Of a stretch of DNA of 64,000 nucleotides, positions 34,980 to 44,057 are shown in pieces (positions within the stretch are counted from its first letter, which is position 1; the number at the start of each line of letters is the position of its first letter). Where the stretch lies: NCBI RefSeq assembly GCF_000374365.1, contig NZ_KB894127.1, forward strand, positions 1 to 64,000, read 5' to 3'. The position numbers and the translations under genes were made by a program. This DNA is from Bacteroides gallinarum DSM 18171 = JCM 13658 (GTDB lineage Bacteria > Bacteroidota > Bacteroidia > Bacteroidales > Bacteroidaceae). The notes beneath the pieces are model-generated. The model did no database searches, was not told the DNA's origin, and saw only the letters and a list, made by a program, of their open reading frames with translations.

Positions 34980-37397
34980 TTATCGGGTGTCGGAATCGTT
35001 TCCATACCCGTATCCGTATCCATATCCGTATTTTTTACCGTATCCGTAATACCTGCCGTACTTGCCGTAACCGTAGTAATAGCCGTATTTCTTCTTTTTC
35101 ATATCCAGCCCGTTGATAACGGTGCACAGGTTGGGCAGGCGTTTGCTGTTGTACAGTTCGTTGATAAGCCGGTAATCGTTCTTATGCGTATAGTCGGCAC
35201 GGCATACGTAGATGCTGGCATCCGCCACACGGGCAATGAGCTGCGTATCGGTAACCATGCCGATAGGGGCGGTGTCCAGCACGATGTAGTCGTAATCCTT
35301 TTTCAGTATTTCGATAGCGTCTGCCAGGGACTGGCGCGCCAGCAGTTCCGTAGGGTTGGGCGAAATGGCTCCTCCGGGCAGTATGCCCAGGTTGGCGGAC
35401 AGGTCGGAGGGCAGTATCATGGAGCGCAGGTCGGTGCTTTGGGGAGCCGACAGGTATTGGGTGATGCCCCGCTCCTTGTGGGGGATGTGGAACACCTTGT
35501 TCAGCCCCGGTTTGCGGATATCCAGCCCCACGATGACGACTTTCTTGCCCAGCAGCGCCAGGCTGACCGCCAGGTTGGAGGCGATGAATGTCTTGCCCTC
35601 GCCGCTCATGGTGGAGGTAACGAGGATTACTTTCTTGTCCGGGTCGCCCAGGATGAACAGCAGGTTGGTACGTACGCTCCGGAATGTTTCCGCCATGATG
35701 TCGTTGTCGTTCTCGCGGACGGCAATGGTATGGGTATGCCCGGTTTCGGGCTCTGTAAGGGGGATGTCGCCGATAATGGGTACATCGGTAAGCCTCTCTA
35801 CATCGGCGCGGCCTTCGATACGGAAGCTGAGCAGGTTCATGATGTAGATGACCGCCACCGGAATGCCGATGCCCAGCACGAATGCAATCATGTAGATTTT
35901 CTTGCTTTGGGGCGATACGGGGAGGTCGTCTGCCAGCGCGTCGTCTATAATCTTGGCATTATTGGCGGTAGCGGCAAGCGCGATGTTGTTTTCCTCGCGC
36001 TTTTGCAGCAGCATGAGGTAAAGCCCTGCCTTGATTTCCTGCTGGCGCTGGATGCTGACGAAGCGGCGTTCCTGGGCGGGAGCGTTGCTGATGCGTCCGG
36101 CGTATTTACCTGCCTGGCGGTCGAGGTCGGCTTTGGTGATGAGCAACCCTTTGCGTACGCTGGCTATGCTGGTGGCAATGCTGGCACGCATGTCTTGTAT
36201 GTTGCTGTCGAGCCGCCGCACAACGGGGTTTGCCTCCGAGGAGGTGCGCAGCAGGCGGTTGCGTTCCAAAATCAGGGCGTTGTATTGGGTGATGAGCCCG
36301 GAGAGGGTGGCGTCATCCAGTCCCACATTGGCGGGGAGAGTGGCGTTTGCGTTTTCCGGCTTCTGGATGTATTCGGAGAGGTATTGAATGAGGTTGAGTT
36401 GCGTACCGTTCTCCACGCAGAGTTTTTCGTAGGCGGATTGTTCGCTGACGGCAAGCTGGGCATCGCTACTGAGGTCGGTAAGTCCTGCCTCGCGCTTGAA
36501 ACTTTCGAGTTCCTGCTCCGTAGTGCCTAATTCCTGATTGATGACAGAGATGCGCTCGTCGATGAAGCGGGCGGTATTCTGGGCTACTTCGTTCTTGTCG
36601 TTGTTGGTATTCTTATTGTATATCTCTATCAGCTTGTTTATGAAATCCTCGCCCCGTTTTTTGTTCGTGTTTTTAATGGATACGGTGGCTACGGAGGTGG
36701 TTTTGCTGGTAGGCTCGATAGACAGTACGTTCCGGTAGCCTTTAGCTACGGACAGGGGATTGACGATGCTTACTTCTATGCTGCCGCTGCCTTTGACGGG
36801 TGCTGCGGGGTTGGGCATGAAGGTAATCGTACCCGTTTCGCCGGGCAGGACGGCGGGCAGCTCGCTGAAGTGTTTGCTGAAGGTATTGCCGTTAATGGTT
36901 GCCGTTACATCCGCTTCTTTGTCGGAATGGAGGTTGATATTCAGGATGATAGGGGCGCTGAGACGTTCGGCGTCTTCCGGCGGGAAGTGTACGAGTACGG
37001 GTGATGTTCCGTATAAGTCCGTATTGCTGAAACTGCCTTCGCCGGAATAGTTGATGTACAGCCCCAGTTCGCTAACGACGTCCTTGATGAGCGACTTGCT
37101 GCGGAGAATTTCTATTTCGTTGTCGATGTTCTTGGAGGAGGACACGATGCCGAGGTCTTCGAACGCGCTGAGGTCGCTGCCGGCATTGCCGCCTTTCTTA
37201 TCGTCTTTGATGATGATAGATGCGCTGATGTTATACACGGGGGTGGTGGTCTTTAGGTAGAGCCACGCACACACCAGGCAGGTGATGACCGAGGCTATGA
37301 ACCACGGCCAGCGGATGATGTATTTGAATAGGATAGCCTGCCAGTTTGTTTTGTCCTCTTTTTCTTCGAACTGGTCGTCGTATATTTCTTCTTTCAC
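34980..37397 (-). CDS. wzc: Wzc-type tyrosine kinase / chain-length regulator
   Basis: 805 aa. Wzz domain with two membrane helices (about 27-50 and 500-520), coiled coils between (QELGTTEQELESFKREAG), then a BY-kinase domain with Walker A TSTMSGEGKTFIASN, Walker A' VVIVGLDIRKPG and Walker B YIVLDTAPIG. The last 40 residues are a Tyr/Gly cluster (YGYYYGYGKYGRYYGYG), the phosphorylated tail of these kinases. It controls polymer length and export with Wza. The gene follows wza by 60 bp. Confidence 0.93.
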   Translation of the reverse strand: MKEEIYDDQFEEKEDKTNWQAILFKYIIRWPWFIASVITCLVCAWLYLKTTTPVYNISASIIIKDDKKGGNAGSDLSAFEDLGIVSSSKNIDNEIEILRSKSLIKDVVSELGLYINYSGEGSFSNTDLYGTSPVLVHFPPEDAERLSAPIILNINLHSDKEADVTATINGNTFSKHFSELPAVLPGETGTITFMPNPAAPVKGSGSIEVSIVNPLSVAKGYRNVLSIEPTSKTTSVATVSIKNTNKKRGEDFINKLIEIYNKNTNNDKNEVAQNTARFIDERISVINQELGTTEQELESFKREAGLTDLSSDAQLAVSEQSAYEKLCVENGTQLNLIQYLSEYIQKPENANATLPANVGLDDATLSGLITQYNALILERNRLLRTSSEANPVVRRLDSNIQDMRASIATSIASVRKGLLITKADLDRQAGKYAGRISNAPAQERRFVSIQRQQEIKAGLYLMLLQKREENNIALAATANNAKIIDDALADDLPVSPQSKKIYMIAFVLGIGIPVAVIYIMNLLSFRIEGRADVERLTDVPIIGDIPLTEPETGHTHTIAVRENDNDIMAETFRSVRTNLLFILGDPDKKVILVTSTMSGEGKTFIASNLAVSLALLGKKVVIVGLDIRKPGLNKVFHIPHKERGITQYLSAPQSTDLRSMILPSDLSANLGILPGGAISPNPTELLARQSLADAIEILKKDYDYIVLDTAPIGMVTDTQLIARVADASIYVCRADYTHKNDYRLINELYNSKRLPNLCTVINGLDMKKKKYGYYYGYGKYGRYYGYGKKYGYGYGYGYGNDSDTR

Positions 37398-37457
37398 GTT
37401 TGCTAAGTATTAAATATTAGATATTTGCTGTTGTTGTCCGTCCGTTCTCTGTCTCCT

Positions 37458-38267
37458 CTATTTCGTGATTGCGATGATAAGGCTTGCCAGCGATACCAGC
37501 GAGCCTACTACGGAGAACCAGATAGTGGTGCTGCTGCTGATATTGGAGGTTTTCGCCTTGGTTTTGTTGGGGGTGACATACAGAATGTCGTTTTGTTGCA
37601 GGTAGTAATAGGGAGATTGCAGGATGTCCCGGTCGTTCAGGTTGAGTGTGATGATTTCACGCTTGCCGGCATTGTCCTCGCGAATAAGCTTTACGTTGTC
37701 GCGGATGCCGTAGATAGTCATATCGCCCGCCATGGCAAGGGCTTCGAAGATGTTGACTTTTTCGTTGGATATGGTAAAGGTTCCCGGACTGCCTACTTCG
37801 CCGATAACGGAGATTTTATAGTTGACCATGCGCACGGTGACGATAGGTGTTTCGCGGAACTGGGGTCTGAGCTTGTCCTTGAGGTATTGCTCGGCTTCGC
37901 CTTTGGTGAGCCCGCCCAGGTGAATGGTTCCCAATACGGGAAAGTCCACATTGCCGTCGTTGTCTACCAGGTATTGTTGCAATACGGGTTGGGAAGTGAG
38001 GGATTTGACGCCGGTATTGCTTACGGGGGTAGCCACAGTCAGGTTGAAAGGCTCTGCCAGCTCCGGTTCTTCGGGACAGCTCACCACGATTGTCAGCAGG
38101 TCTTTCGGCATGATGCGTGCGTCGTATAAGGTCGTGCCGCAGGTGCTGGTATCGGCTATTGCAGCTTGCCGGAGGGCATCCTGCAAATAGGGTACTTTTT
38201 TGTAACTTCGGCATCCGGCAAGCAGCAGCGGCAATACCAATAAGATAATCAGACTTCCTTTTTTCAT
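37458..38267 (-). CDS. wza: Polysaccharide export outer-membrane lipoprotein (Wza-type)
   Basis: 269 aa. Lipobox LLLLAGC (Cys18), polysaccharide export domain (RIMPKDLLTIVVSCPEEPEL ... VDFPVLGTIHLGGLTKGEAE) and SLBB domain (VNYKISVIGEVGSPGTFTIS), then a C-terminal hydrophobic helix typical of Bacteroidetes Wza (TIWFSVVGSLVSLASLIIAI). It forms the export portal with the kinase encoded next. Confidence 0.93.
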   Translation of the reverse strand: MKKGSLIILLVLPLLLAGCRSYKKVPYLQDALRQAAIADTSTCGTTLYDARIMPKDLLTIVVSCPEEPELAEPFNLTVATPVSNTGVKSLTSQPVLQQYLVDNDGNVDFPVLGTIHLGGLTKGEAEQYLKDKLRPQFRETPIVTVRMVNYKISVIGEVGSPGTFTISNEKVNIFEALAMAGDMTIYGIRDNVKLIREDNAGKREIITLNLNDRDILQSPYYYLQQNDILYVTPNKTKAKTSNISSSTTIWFSVVGSLVSLASLIIAITK

Positions 38268-38279
38268 GTGTTTATGATT

Positions 38280-38393
38280 TTAACTCTCAACTCTCAATTT
38301 TCAACTCTTAACTCTCAATTCTTAATTATCAATTCTTAATTCTTAATTCTTAACTTTTAGCTCTTAACTTTTAACTTCCAACTTTCAACTCAA
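38280..38393. repeat. Heptanucleotide array between wcaJ and wza
   Basis: About sixteen 7-bp units YAAYTYT (TAACTCT, CAATTCT, TAATTCT, TAACTTT) fill the gap between two genes of the export operon. The period is exactly seven with base drift, so it is neither a simple homopolymer tract nor coding. Confidence 0.8.
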
Positions 38394-39793
38394 TAGGCTT
38401 CTTTTTCTCCCTTTACCGCATTTTTCACGGTTTTGTAGATGATGTACAGGTCGAGCATGAATGTCCAGTGTTCCAGATACCAGATGTCACGCTCTACACG
38501 CCCTTCCATTTGCCATAGTTCTTTGGTTTCGCCGCGGAAACCGTTGATTTGCGCCCAGCCGGTAATACCGGGCTTTATGAGGTGGCGTACCATGTATTTG
38601 TCTATTAGCTTGGAGTATTCTTCGGTATGCTTCAGCATGTGCGGGCGCGGCCCTACTACGGACATATCGCCCAGCAGGACGTTAATGAACTGCGGCAGCT
38701 CGTCGATATTGCTTTTACGCAGGAAGTTGCCCAGGCATGTTTTACGCGGGTCGTTCTTCGTGGCCTGGAGGTTGTCGCTGTCTTTGTTGACGCGCATGGA
38801 GCGGAATTTATAGCACCAGAATTCCCTGCCTTCTTCACCGCTGCGCTTCTGCTTGAAGAATATGGGACCGGGAGACGTTATCTTGATAGCGGTTCCTATG
38901 ACTATGAACAAGACGGGAAACAGGGTGCACAGGAAGAGCAGGGAGAAAATGATGTCGAACAGGCGTTTGAGCATCCGGTTCTCCGGTTGTGCCAGCGGTT
39001 CCCGGCGGATATAGAGTACGGGTACGTTTCCCAGCATTTCCAGGTGCATGCGGCGCTTTAAATATTTGCGCACGTTGGGCACGCTGTAAAAGTGCATGAA
39101 GTGGTTTTCGCAGTAGTTGATGATAGGCAGTATTTCCTTGCTGTATGCCGATGTCAGCCCGCAATATACCTGCTCGATATGGCTGGAACTGATGTAGGGG
39201 ATTACCTGCTCCGGAGTACCCAGGTAGGGAAGGTGCGACGGGTAGAGGCTGGAGGGGCTTTCGGCGAAATAGCCTATTACCCGGTAGCCGGAGGTGGGGT
39301 CGCCGGTCATTTCGTGGTGAAGCTCCACCATGTTGCTGCCGTCGCCTACCAGTATGGCGGTGCGGGAGTTTCCGCCCGAACGCCGGTATAGCTTCAGGAT
39401 ATGCCTAAATGTCAGCCTGTAAACAATAAGGCATAGCAAGAACGATACGTAGAACAGGGTGAAGAAACGGGCTGAAAGCGTTCCGAAGTTCGCAAGGCTG
39501 ATTAGGCTGATGAATACGAAGGCGTGGAGGAAGGTGCTGTGAATGGCGCGCATGATGATGCGGTCGGGGCGTACGATGCGCTGGTGCAGGATAACGCCCT
39601 TAGAGTAGTTGCATACGATATAGACCAGGTTCAGAAGCACCAGCAACTGGGGCAGGGAATTACTGAAAGCAGCTCCGAGCGTATTGCTGTCCAATGTATG
39701 ATATAATGCTATGAAGATAGCATTGAGTATACATAAATCGCCTGCAATAATGATGCATTTGATAACTTTGTTAAAGCGTAGAACCTGTCTCAT
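38390..39793 (-). CDS. Exopolysaccharide polyprenyl glycosylphosphotransferase (WcaJ/UpxJ-type)
   Basis: 467 aa. Four to five N-terminal helices, a Rossmann-like middle (GGNSRTAILVGDGSNMVELH), another helix (LFDIIFSLLFLCTLFPVLFI) and the catalytic bacterial sugar transferase domain with FWCYKFRSM, LRKSNIDELPQFINVL, VGPRPHM and PGITGWAQING. It starts repeat-unit synthesis by moving a sugar phosphate onto undecaprenyl phosphate. First gene of the operon controlled by the invertible promoter, whose left repeat ends 86 bp before the ATG. Confidence 0.93.
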   Translation of the reverse strand: MRQVLRFNKVIKCIIIAGDLCILNAIFIALYHTLDSNTLGAAFSNSLPQLLVLLNLVYIVCNYSKGVILHQRIVRPDRIIMRAIHSTFLHAFVFISLISLANFGTLSARFFTLFYVSFLLCLIVYRLTFRHILKLYRRSGGNSRTAILVGDGSNMVELHHEMTGDPTSGYRVIGYFAESPSSLYPSHLPYLGTPEQVIPYISSSHIEQVYCGLTSAYSKEILPIINYCENHFMHFYSVPNVRKYLKRRMHLEMLGNVPVLYIRREPLAQPENRMLKRLFDIIFSLLFLCTLFPVLFIVIGTAIKITSPGPIFFKQKRSGEEGREFWCYKFRSMRVNKDSDNLQATKNDPRKTCLGNFLRKSNIDELPQFINVLLGDMSVVGPRPHMLKHTEEYSKLIDKYMVRHLIKPGITGWAQINGFRGETKELWQMEGRVERDIWYLEHWTFMLDLYIIYKTVKNAVKGEKEAY

Positions 39794-39878
39794 ACCTTCC
39801 GTAATGTGTTCTTATCCAGCTTGTTGTATAACAATGTAATGGATGCTTCGAACTGCTTTTTTCCTATTTGTCTGTTTT

Positions 39879-39937
39879 TTCTCTTACTTACAAGGTAATG
39901 GAAAGAAAAAGTCTCTTACTTACAAGGTAAGGGAATG
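39879..39937. repeat. Left inverted repeat of the invertible promoter
   Basis: 59 bp, identical to the reverse complement of 40215-40273. The identity stops sharply on both sides, as expected for recombination sites and not for a duplicated gene region. Confidence 0.93.
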
Positions 39938-40167
39938 GAATAAAACGGTGAAAGAAGCGTTTTATAATGACAGTTAGAGGGGAAATGACGCAGGGTAGGT
40001 ATCTTGCTGAACTGCTTGTAGTTTTGTTATCACACTGGATAATTACCTATGGAATATGAGAAATAAAATAGTTGGTATATATAAATATTTTTTATGTGCA
40101 GAAGATGTTTTATACCTTTTTATAGCTATTTACAATAAGTATTATCAAATAAAAAATACATATTTTT

Positions 40168-40200
40168 TTGTTAGTATTGGTGAAATTTTTTATACCTTTG
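40168..40200 (+). promoter_or_regulatory. Promoter inside the invertible segment (OFF orientation)
   Basis: TTG (40168-40170), a 22-bp spacer and TACCTTTG (40193-40200) match the Bacteroides promoter form. It reads toward the 3' end of the recombinase gene, so in this assembly the export operon should lack this promoter. Confidence 0.72.
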
Positions 40201-40214
40201 CCCCCGTGAGAAAA

Positions 40215-40273
40215 CATTCCCTTACCTTGTAAGTAAGAGACTTTTTCTTTCCATTACCTTGTAAGTAAGAGAA
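40215..40273. repeat. Right inverted repeat of the invertible promoter
   Basis: 59 bp, perfect complement of the left arm. It ends about 50 bp before the stop of the recombinase gene. Confidence 0.93.
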
Positions 40274-40322
40274 TGGAGTTTTTATAATACACATTGATTC
40301 TCCGATAATATTAGTTTACACT

Positions 40323-41258
40323 TTATTTCTTCCCCTTTCCTTTTTTCCCTTTGTCGTGAATCGTGGATATTACTTTTCTGTTTGCCTTGCTCATCGCGTT
40401 GTTGTTGAAAGAGGCGAGATATACATGCGTTACCTTCTCGGAACTGTGCCCCAGGCCTTCGCTAATCATGGCGATAGCCACCCCTTCTTCTTTGGCTGTG
40501 GTTGCCCAGCTATGGCGCGCCACATAGGAGGTAAGCGGTACATTCAGGCGCAGCATCTTGGACAGTTGGTGCAGGTGCTGGTTGTAAAGGCGCAAGGCGC
40601 TTTTGTATTGCCGGTATCCTTCGGTTCCGGCAGATGAGAGTATGGGCAGGAGATAGGGGGATTGGGAATGTTTGTCGGTGTACTTGTTCAGGATATCGGC
40701 GGCATAAGGCTCGATGTAGACCGATAGCTGCTGGCGGGTTTTGCGGCGGTAGTAATAAATGGTGTTGTGCTTCATGTCCGTTTTGCGGAGATGAACGAGG
40801 TCTACGAACGGAATGCCTCTGAGGTAGAAGCTGAGCAGGAACAGGTCGCGGCTGAAGCACAGGTTGGGCTGCCCTTCCAGGTTCAGTTGCGAGAGGCGCC
40901 GTATGAGGGTGGGCGAGATAGCCCGCTTGATAGTGGGCTCGTATCCGGTAAACACGAAACGAAACAGCTCGTCGGCGGATATCGCATCGGGGATACCTTG
41001 CTGATGTGCCTGGTTGAAAATGGAGCGTAGCATGCGCATATAGGCGGATATGGTGTTGTGGCGCCTGCCTTTTTGGAGCAGGCTTTCTTCATAGTTTTTA
41101 ATCAGCCCGGTGGTGAGGTCTTTGAAGGTTAGGGGGATATCTCCGGTGAACTTCCGGAAGCTGTTGATAGCGCTGGTGTACAAATTGGCTGTGCCGTAGC
41201 GTCCGGCACTCTTGGCTTCTTCGATTGCGTTTTGTGCAAAAGTGTATATCGTTGTCAT
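40323..41258 (-). CDS. Tyrosine recombinase, probable promoter invertase
   Basis: 311 aa with the start at 41258 (MTTIYTFAQNAIEEAK); 10 more residues are open upstream. The N-terminal SAM-like arm-binding domain is followed by a catalytic domain with R147 (FYLRGIPF), K173, R248 (SYVARHSW; Tyr replaces the first His of HxxR as in several Bacteroides relatives), H271 (GLGHSS) and nucleophile Y280 (VTHVYL). The tail is Lys/Gly-rich. Its location next to the perfect inverted repeats makes it the likely enzyme for their inversion; action on distant sites is also possible. Confidence 0.88.
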   Translation of the reverse strand: MTTIYTFAQNAIEEAKSAGRYGTANLYTSAINSFRKFTGDIPLTFKDLTTGLIKNYEESLLQKGRRHNTISAYMRMLRSIFNQAHQQGIPDAISADELFRFVFTGYEPTIKRAISPTLIRRLSQLNLEGQPNLCFSRDLFLLSFYLRGIPFVDLVHLRKTDMKHNTIYYYRRKTRQQLSVYIEPYAADILNKYTDKHSQSPYLLPILSSAGTEGYRQYKSALRLYNQHLHQLSKMLRLNVPLTSYVARHSWATTAKEEGVAIAMISEGLGHSSEKVTHVYLASFNNNAMSKANRKVISTIHDKGKKGKGKK

Positions 41259-41402
41259 AATCTGAAATTTAAGGTGAATAATATGCATGATAACAAGTTA
41301 TCTCAAAAAAAGATTTGGGATAAACGCATACTTGAATATAGAATAAGCGAATATTCTATACGGATTCAGATATGACCGGTTCGGGCAACCCCGCAGATTG
41401 TC

Positions 41403-41996
41403 TTAGAGTATGCCCGAACGCACTCTGCTCAGTGTTTCGGGGGTCATCAGCAGATAGGAGGCGATGTGGGACAGGGGAGCGCGCTTGATGACTTCCGGCT
41501 GGTGGTGCATCAGCAGGTTGTAGCGCTCGCGTGCCGTCTGGAAACGCCAGGAATCGGCTTTGATTTGTGAAACGATAAGGGAGTATTCGAGCATTTTACG
41601 GTAGAACATATTGATTTCCCAGGATATTTCGGTGAGCTGCATCAGCTTGTCGTAGGGCAGCAGGTAGACAATACTGTCCTCGAGGGCTTCAATCATGAGG
41701 TGGGTGGGTTCCTTTTTCAGCGTGCTTTCGATGCAGATAACGATACAGCCTTCATAGGAGAAATGTTCGGTGACGTCTTTGCCGTTTTTATAATAGAACT
41801 GGCGCAGCATGCCTTTGCCTACGAATACGATGTTATGGCTGGTTTGTCCTTCTTTCAGCAGGAGTTCGCCTTTCTCTACTTCTTTACGTACCAGGATTTC
41901 TTCGATTTGGCGTCTGCCTTCGGGCGCCATGCCCGCATAGCGGGAGTTAACAGCAACGTCTACTGTTTCTTTGAGTAATGTATCCATAACAGTCAT
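41403..41996 (-). CDS. Crp/Fnr-family transcription regulator
   Basis: 197 aa. A cyclic-nucleotide-binding-type barrel (KGELLLKEGQTSHNIVFVGK ... MLRQFYYKNGKDVTEHFSYE) and a C-terminal helix-turn-helix (APLSHIASYLLMTPETLSRV) are visible. The cAMP-contact residues of Crp are not conserved, as is usual in Bacteroidetes relatives. A 9-bp inverted repeat (GTTCGGGCA, 41374-41416 region) overlaps its 3' end without a T run. Target genes unknown. Confidence 0.88.
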   Translation of the reverse strand: MTVMDTLLKETVDVAVNSRYAGMAPEGRRQIEEILVRKEVEKGELLLKEGQTSHNIVFVGKGMLRQFYYKNGKDVTEHFSYEGCIVICIESTLKKEPTHLMIEALEDSIVYLLPYDKLMQLTEISWEINMFYRKMLEYSLIVSQIKADSWRFQTARERYNLLMHHQPEVIKRAPLSHIASYLLMTPETLSRVRSGIL

Positions 41997-42076
41997 GCCG
42001 GTTGGGGTGTCATTTAGCGGGGCAAAGATAGCGAATATCGTTGGAAAAACCGCATAAAATCGGCAGATTGCAGCGG

Positions 42077-42529
42077 TTAATTTGAGTATTCCATTTTATA
42101 CATATCCAAGCCGTCCGCCCAATAATCTTTTTTAATCTCAAGCAGAACAAAGCCTTGTTTTTCGTAGAACTTATAAACCAGTTGCGAAGTGCGTACTGTT
42201 ATTTTCTTTATGCTACTGATACTTTTAAGCTTTTCTATCCTATGGTTGAGCAATTTTGTTCCCAATGATTTTCCTTGATAAGCAGGATGAATAATATCCC
42301 AACTTATTTTTCCTGTCGTCATGTTGTCCGCAAAATTTATTCCTCCACAACCTACAAGCATTCCGTCAAATAGCAGGACATAGTAAAGCTCCGCTTCTTC
42401 GTCTAAATACCTGCCCAAATCCGCTTCTTCTTTCACGGCGAAATACTTCGGAATGTTTAATCTTATCAAATTCATTACGGCATTCCTGTCAGTCGGGCAA
42501 TATTCCCGAATTATGATATGGCTATCCAT
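42077..42529 (-). CDS. GNAT-family N-acetyltransferase
   Basis: 150 aa with the start at 42529 (MDSHIIIREY); the longer frame to 42898 is an artefact crossing a pseudogene. The acetyl-CoA motif is HPAYQGKSLGTKLL, and the C-terminal VYKFYEKQGFVLLEI is the usual motif B end. Substrate unknown. It is flanked by remnants of a mobile element, so it may have arrived with it. Confidence 0.85.
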   Translation of the reverse strand: MDSHIIIREYCPTDRNAVMNLIRLNIPKYFAVKEEADLGRYLDEEAELYYVLLFDGMLVGCGGINFADNMTTGKISWDIIHPAYQGKSLGTKLLNHRIEKLKSISSIKKITVRTSQLVYKFYEKQGFVLLEIKKDYWADGLDMYKMEYSN

Positions 42530-42736
42530 GTATGACTTTTTTTGTTTTATATGGATGCAAAGGTATTTATTCTTCTCGGTAACAGAAACATAAAAGCCGA
42601 TATAATCTGCATTTTCTTGTCTCTCTGTTCCGATTGCTTCGTTCTGCATAGATTTGCGTATCAAGGTTTTATTTTTTATGCCGCAGCTTTGCCCCGATGT
42701 CAAATCTGTTGCCGGGATTGTTTGTCGGCGGCATAG

Positions 42737-43008
42737 AACCCGGCAAAACTTATAGCAGAAAAGGAAGAATTCATCCGTGTGGGGACTGCCCTCTACAAGA
42801 TTGTGAACCAGCCCCGAATGGACGGTGGTTGTGTAAAGAAACGTATCGCACGGAACGCCGAAACTTTGCGGCAGGACTACGGCGAGGGCACATGGCAACC
42901 GTACCGAAGTATGACGGTTTCTGTACCGTGCCAGCCCATGTGGACTATAAGCCCGTAATCGGCAAATCCCTTAACTTGTACGAGCCTATAAGCCGTTTCC
43001 GTACAAGG
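42737..43008 (+). pseudogene. Remnant of a mobile-element primase/helicase
   Basis: One frame reads KLIAEKEEFIRVGTALYKIV ... ARNAETLRQDYG. After a shift near 42885 another frame continues VPKYDGFCTVPAHVDYKPVI and LNLYEPISRF. Both pieces are successive blocks of the VirE/BT4734-like primase-helicases found on Bacteroides integrative elements. Nothing of the upstream or downstream domains survives, so it is a fossil of an excised or decayed element. Confidence 0.65.
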
Positions 43009-43054
43009 GGATTTCTCCTGCATCCGTTATATATTCCGTTGGCTGAGATAATGC

Positions 43055-44044
43055 TTAGAGTAGAGGCAATGTAACTGTAAAATCCGAATCGGACTTCCTG
43101 ACTTTTATACACTTGCCATGAATGCGGTATTGTTCTTCCAAATTTTTCAGCCCTACCCCGTTCTTACTTACAGTGCTTCTAAGTTGCAGGTTATTTGTTA
43201 CTGTTATGTGCTCTTTGTCGATGTGTATGTCTATCCTTAAAGGAAAATCCCTTGTATTTATATTATGCTTCAAAGCGTTTTCAACAAGCATTTGAACGCT
43301 TGCCGGAACAATATACTTGGTTAAAGCTTCTTTGTTACACGTCATGTTGATAAACAGGGTTTCCCCGAAACGGATTTGCTCAAGATAGATATATGCATTT
43401 ACAAAGTCAAGTTCGTCTGGCAGAGGTACTTTGTTTTCTTCCTGCGTGGCAAGCAGATAGCGGTACACGGACGAAAGTTTCTTGGTAAACAAGTTCGCTT
43501 TGTCGGCATCCTGGTATGCCAAGGCAGAAAGTACGTTCAGGCAGTTGAACAGGAAATGCGGATTGACTTGCCTCTTGAGATTTTCGAGCTGATATTTCGT
43601 TTTTTCTTTTTCAACCACTGCCAGCCGGACTTTGTTTGCAAGAAACAGGTTGTTGTAGAAGAATGCTTCGATGATAAGCACTATCATGCTGTTCAATAGC
43701 ATCACGGGTAGCAGGTGCTGCAATATACCATTTAGTCCGTAAGGTGTAATGGAACAGCTTATGAGATAGAAGGTGAGGAACACGATGCCTATTGTCAGAT
43801 TGGAAACAATGACATTAGTCACTATGGATAGTGCATCTGTATTTTTTTGGCGTTTATGCAGGAATGACACGATTTTATAGTCTGCATATCCGATGAATAT
43901 GCAAAACGGAATGTTCAAGGCGAAATTAAGCAAGATGACTTTACCCTGAAAAGAGCCTGCTAAAACCGAAAATGTGGCGATACAAGCTATCAACGTCAGA
44001 ACGGCAAGCAAGGCAACGCCCCAAAACATTCGTTTTCCCTTCAT
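43055..44044 (-). CDS. LytS/YehU-type sensor histidine kinase
   Basis: 329 aa from Met 44044, 14 nt after the response-regulator stop; an upstream start at 44095 would overlap that gene by 38 nt. Four hydrophobic helices (about 1-135) are followed by the His-kinase block KRQVNPHFLFNCLNVLSALA, with the phospho-accepting His, and an ATPase end (VENALKHNINTRD, NGVGLKNLEEQYRIHG). No extracellular sensor domain is visible. Pairs with the LytTR regulator upstream. Confidence 0.88.
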   Translation of the reverse strand: MKGKRMFWGVALLAVLTLIACIATFSVLAGSFQGKVILLNFALNIPFCIFIGYADYKIVSFLHKRQKNTDALSIVTNVIVSNLTIGIVFLTFYLISCSITPYGLNGILQHLLPVMLLNSMIVLIIEAFFYNNLFLANKVRLAVVEKEKTKYQLENLKRQVNPHFLFNCLNVLSALAYQDADKANLFTKKLSSVYRYLLATQEENKVPLPDELDFVNAYIYLEQIRFGETLFINMTCNKEALTKYIVPASVQMLVENALKHNINTRDFPLRIDIHIDKEHITVTNNLQLRSTVSKNGVGLKNLEEQYRIHGKCIKVRKSDSDFTVTLPLL

Positions 44045-44057
44045 GTCGGCAAATGTG

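Larger units (their letters stand above)
39879..40273. promoter_or_regulatory. Invertible promoter segment
   Basis: Two perfect 59-bp inverted repeats (39879-39937 and 40215-40273) enclose 277 bp. Each arm contains two copies of CTTACTTACAAGGTAA-type sequence, with CTTAC and GTAAG flanking a 7-bp centre, as expected of recombinase core sites. The segment holds one consensus promoter, now pointing right, away from the export operon. Inversion would place it to read left into the gene starting at 39793 with a leader of roughly 155 nt. A tyrosine recombinase gene is adjacent. Confidence 0.9.

Noticed and set aside
35184..36530. Plus-strand 448-codon open frame
   Set aside because: Antisense shadow of wzc; composition (Gly/Val/Arg-rich) comes from the GC-rich coding strand.
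41374..41416. 9-bp inverted repeat GTTCGGGCA as a terminator
   Set aside because: It overlaps the end of the Crp/Fnr gene and has no T run on either side.
42697..43074. 125-codon plus-strand frame as an intact gene
   Set aside because: Its second half joins with another frame to give consecutive primase blocks, so it is a frameshifted remnant.
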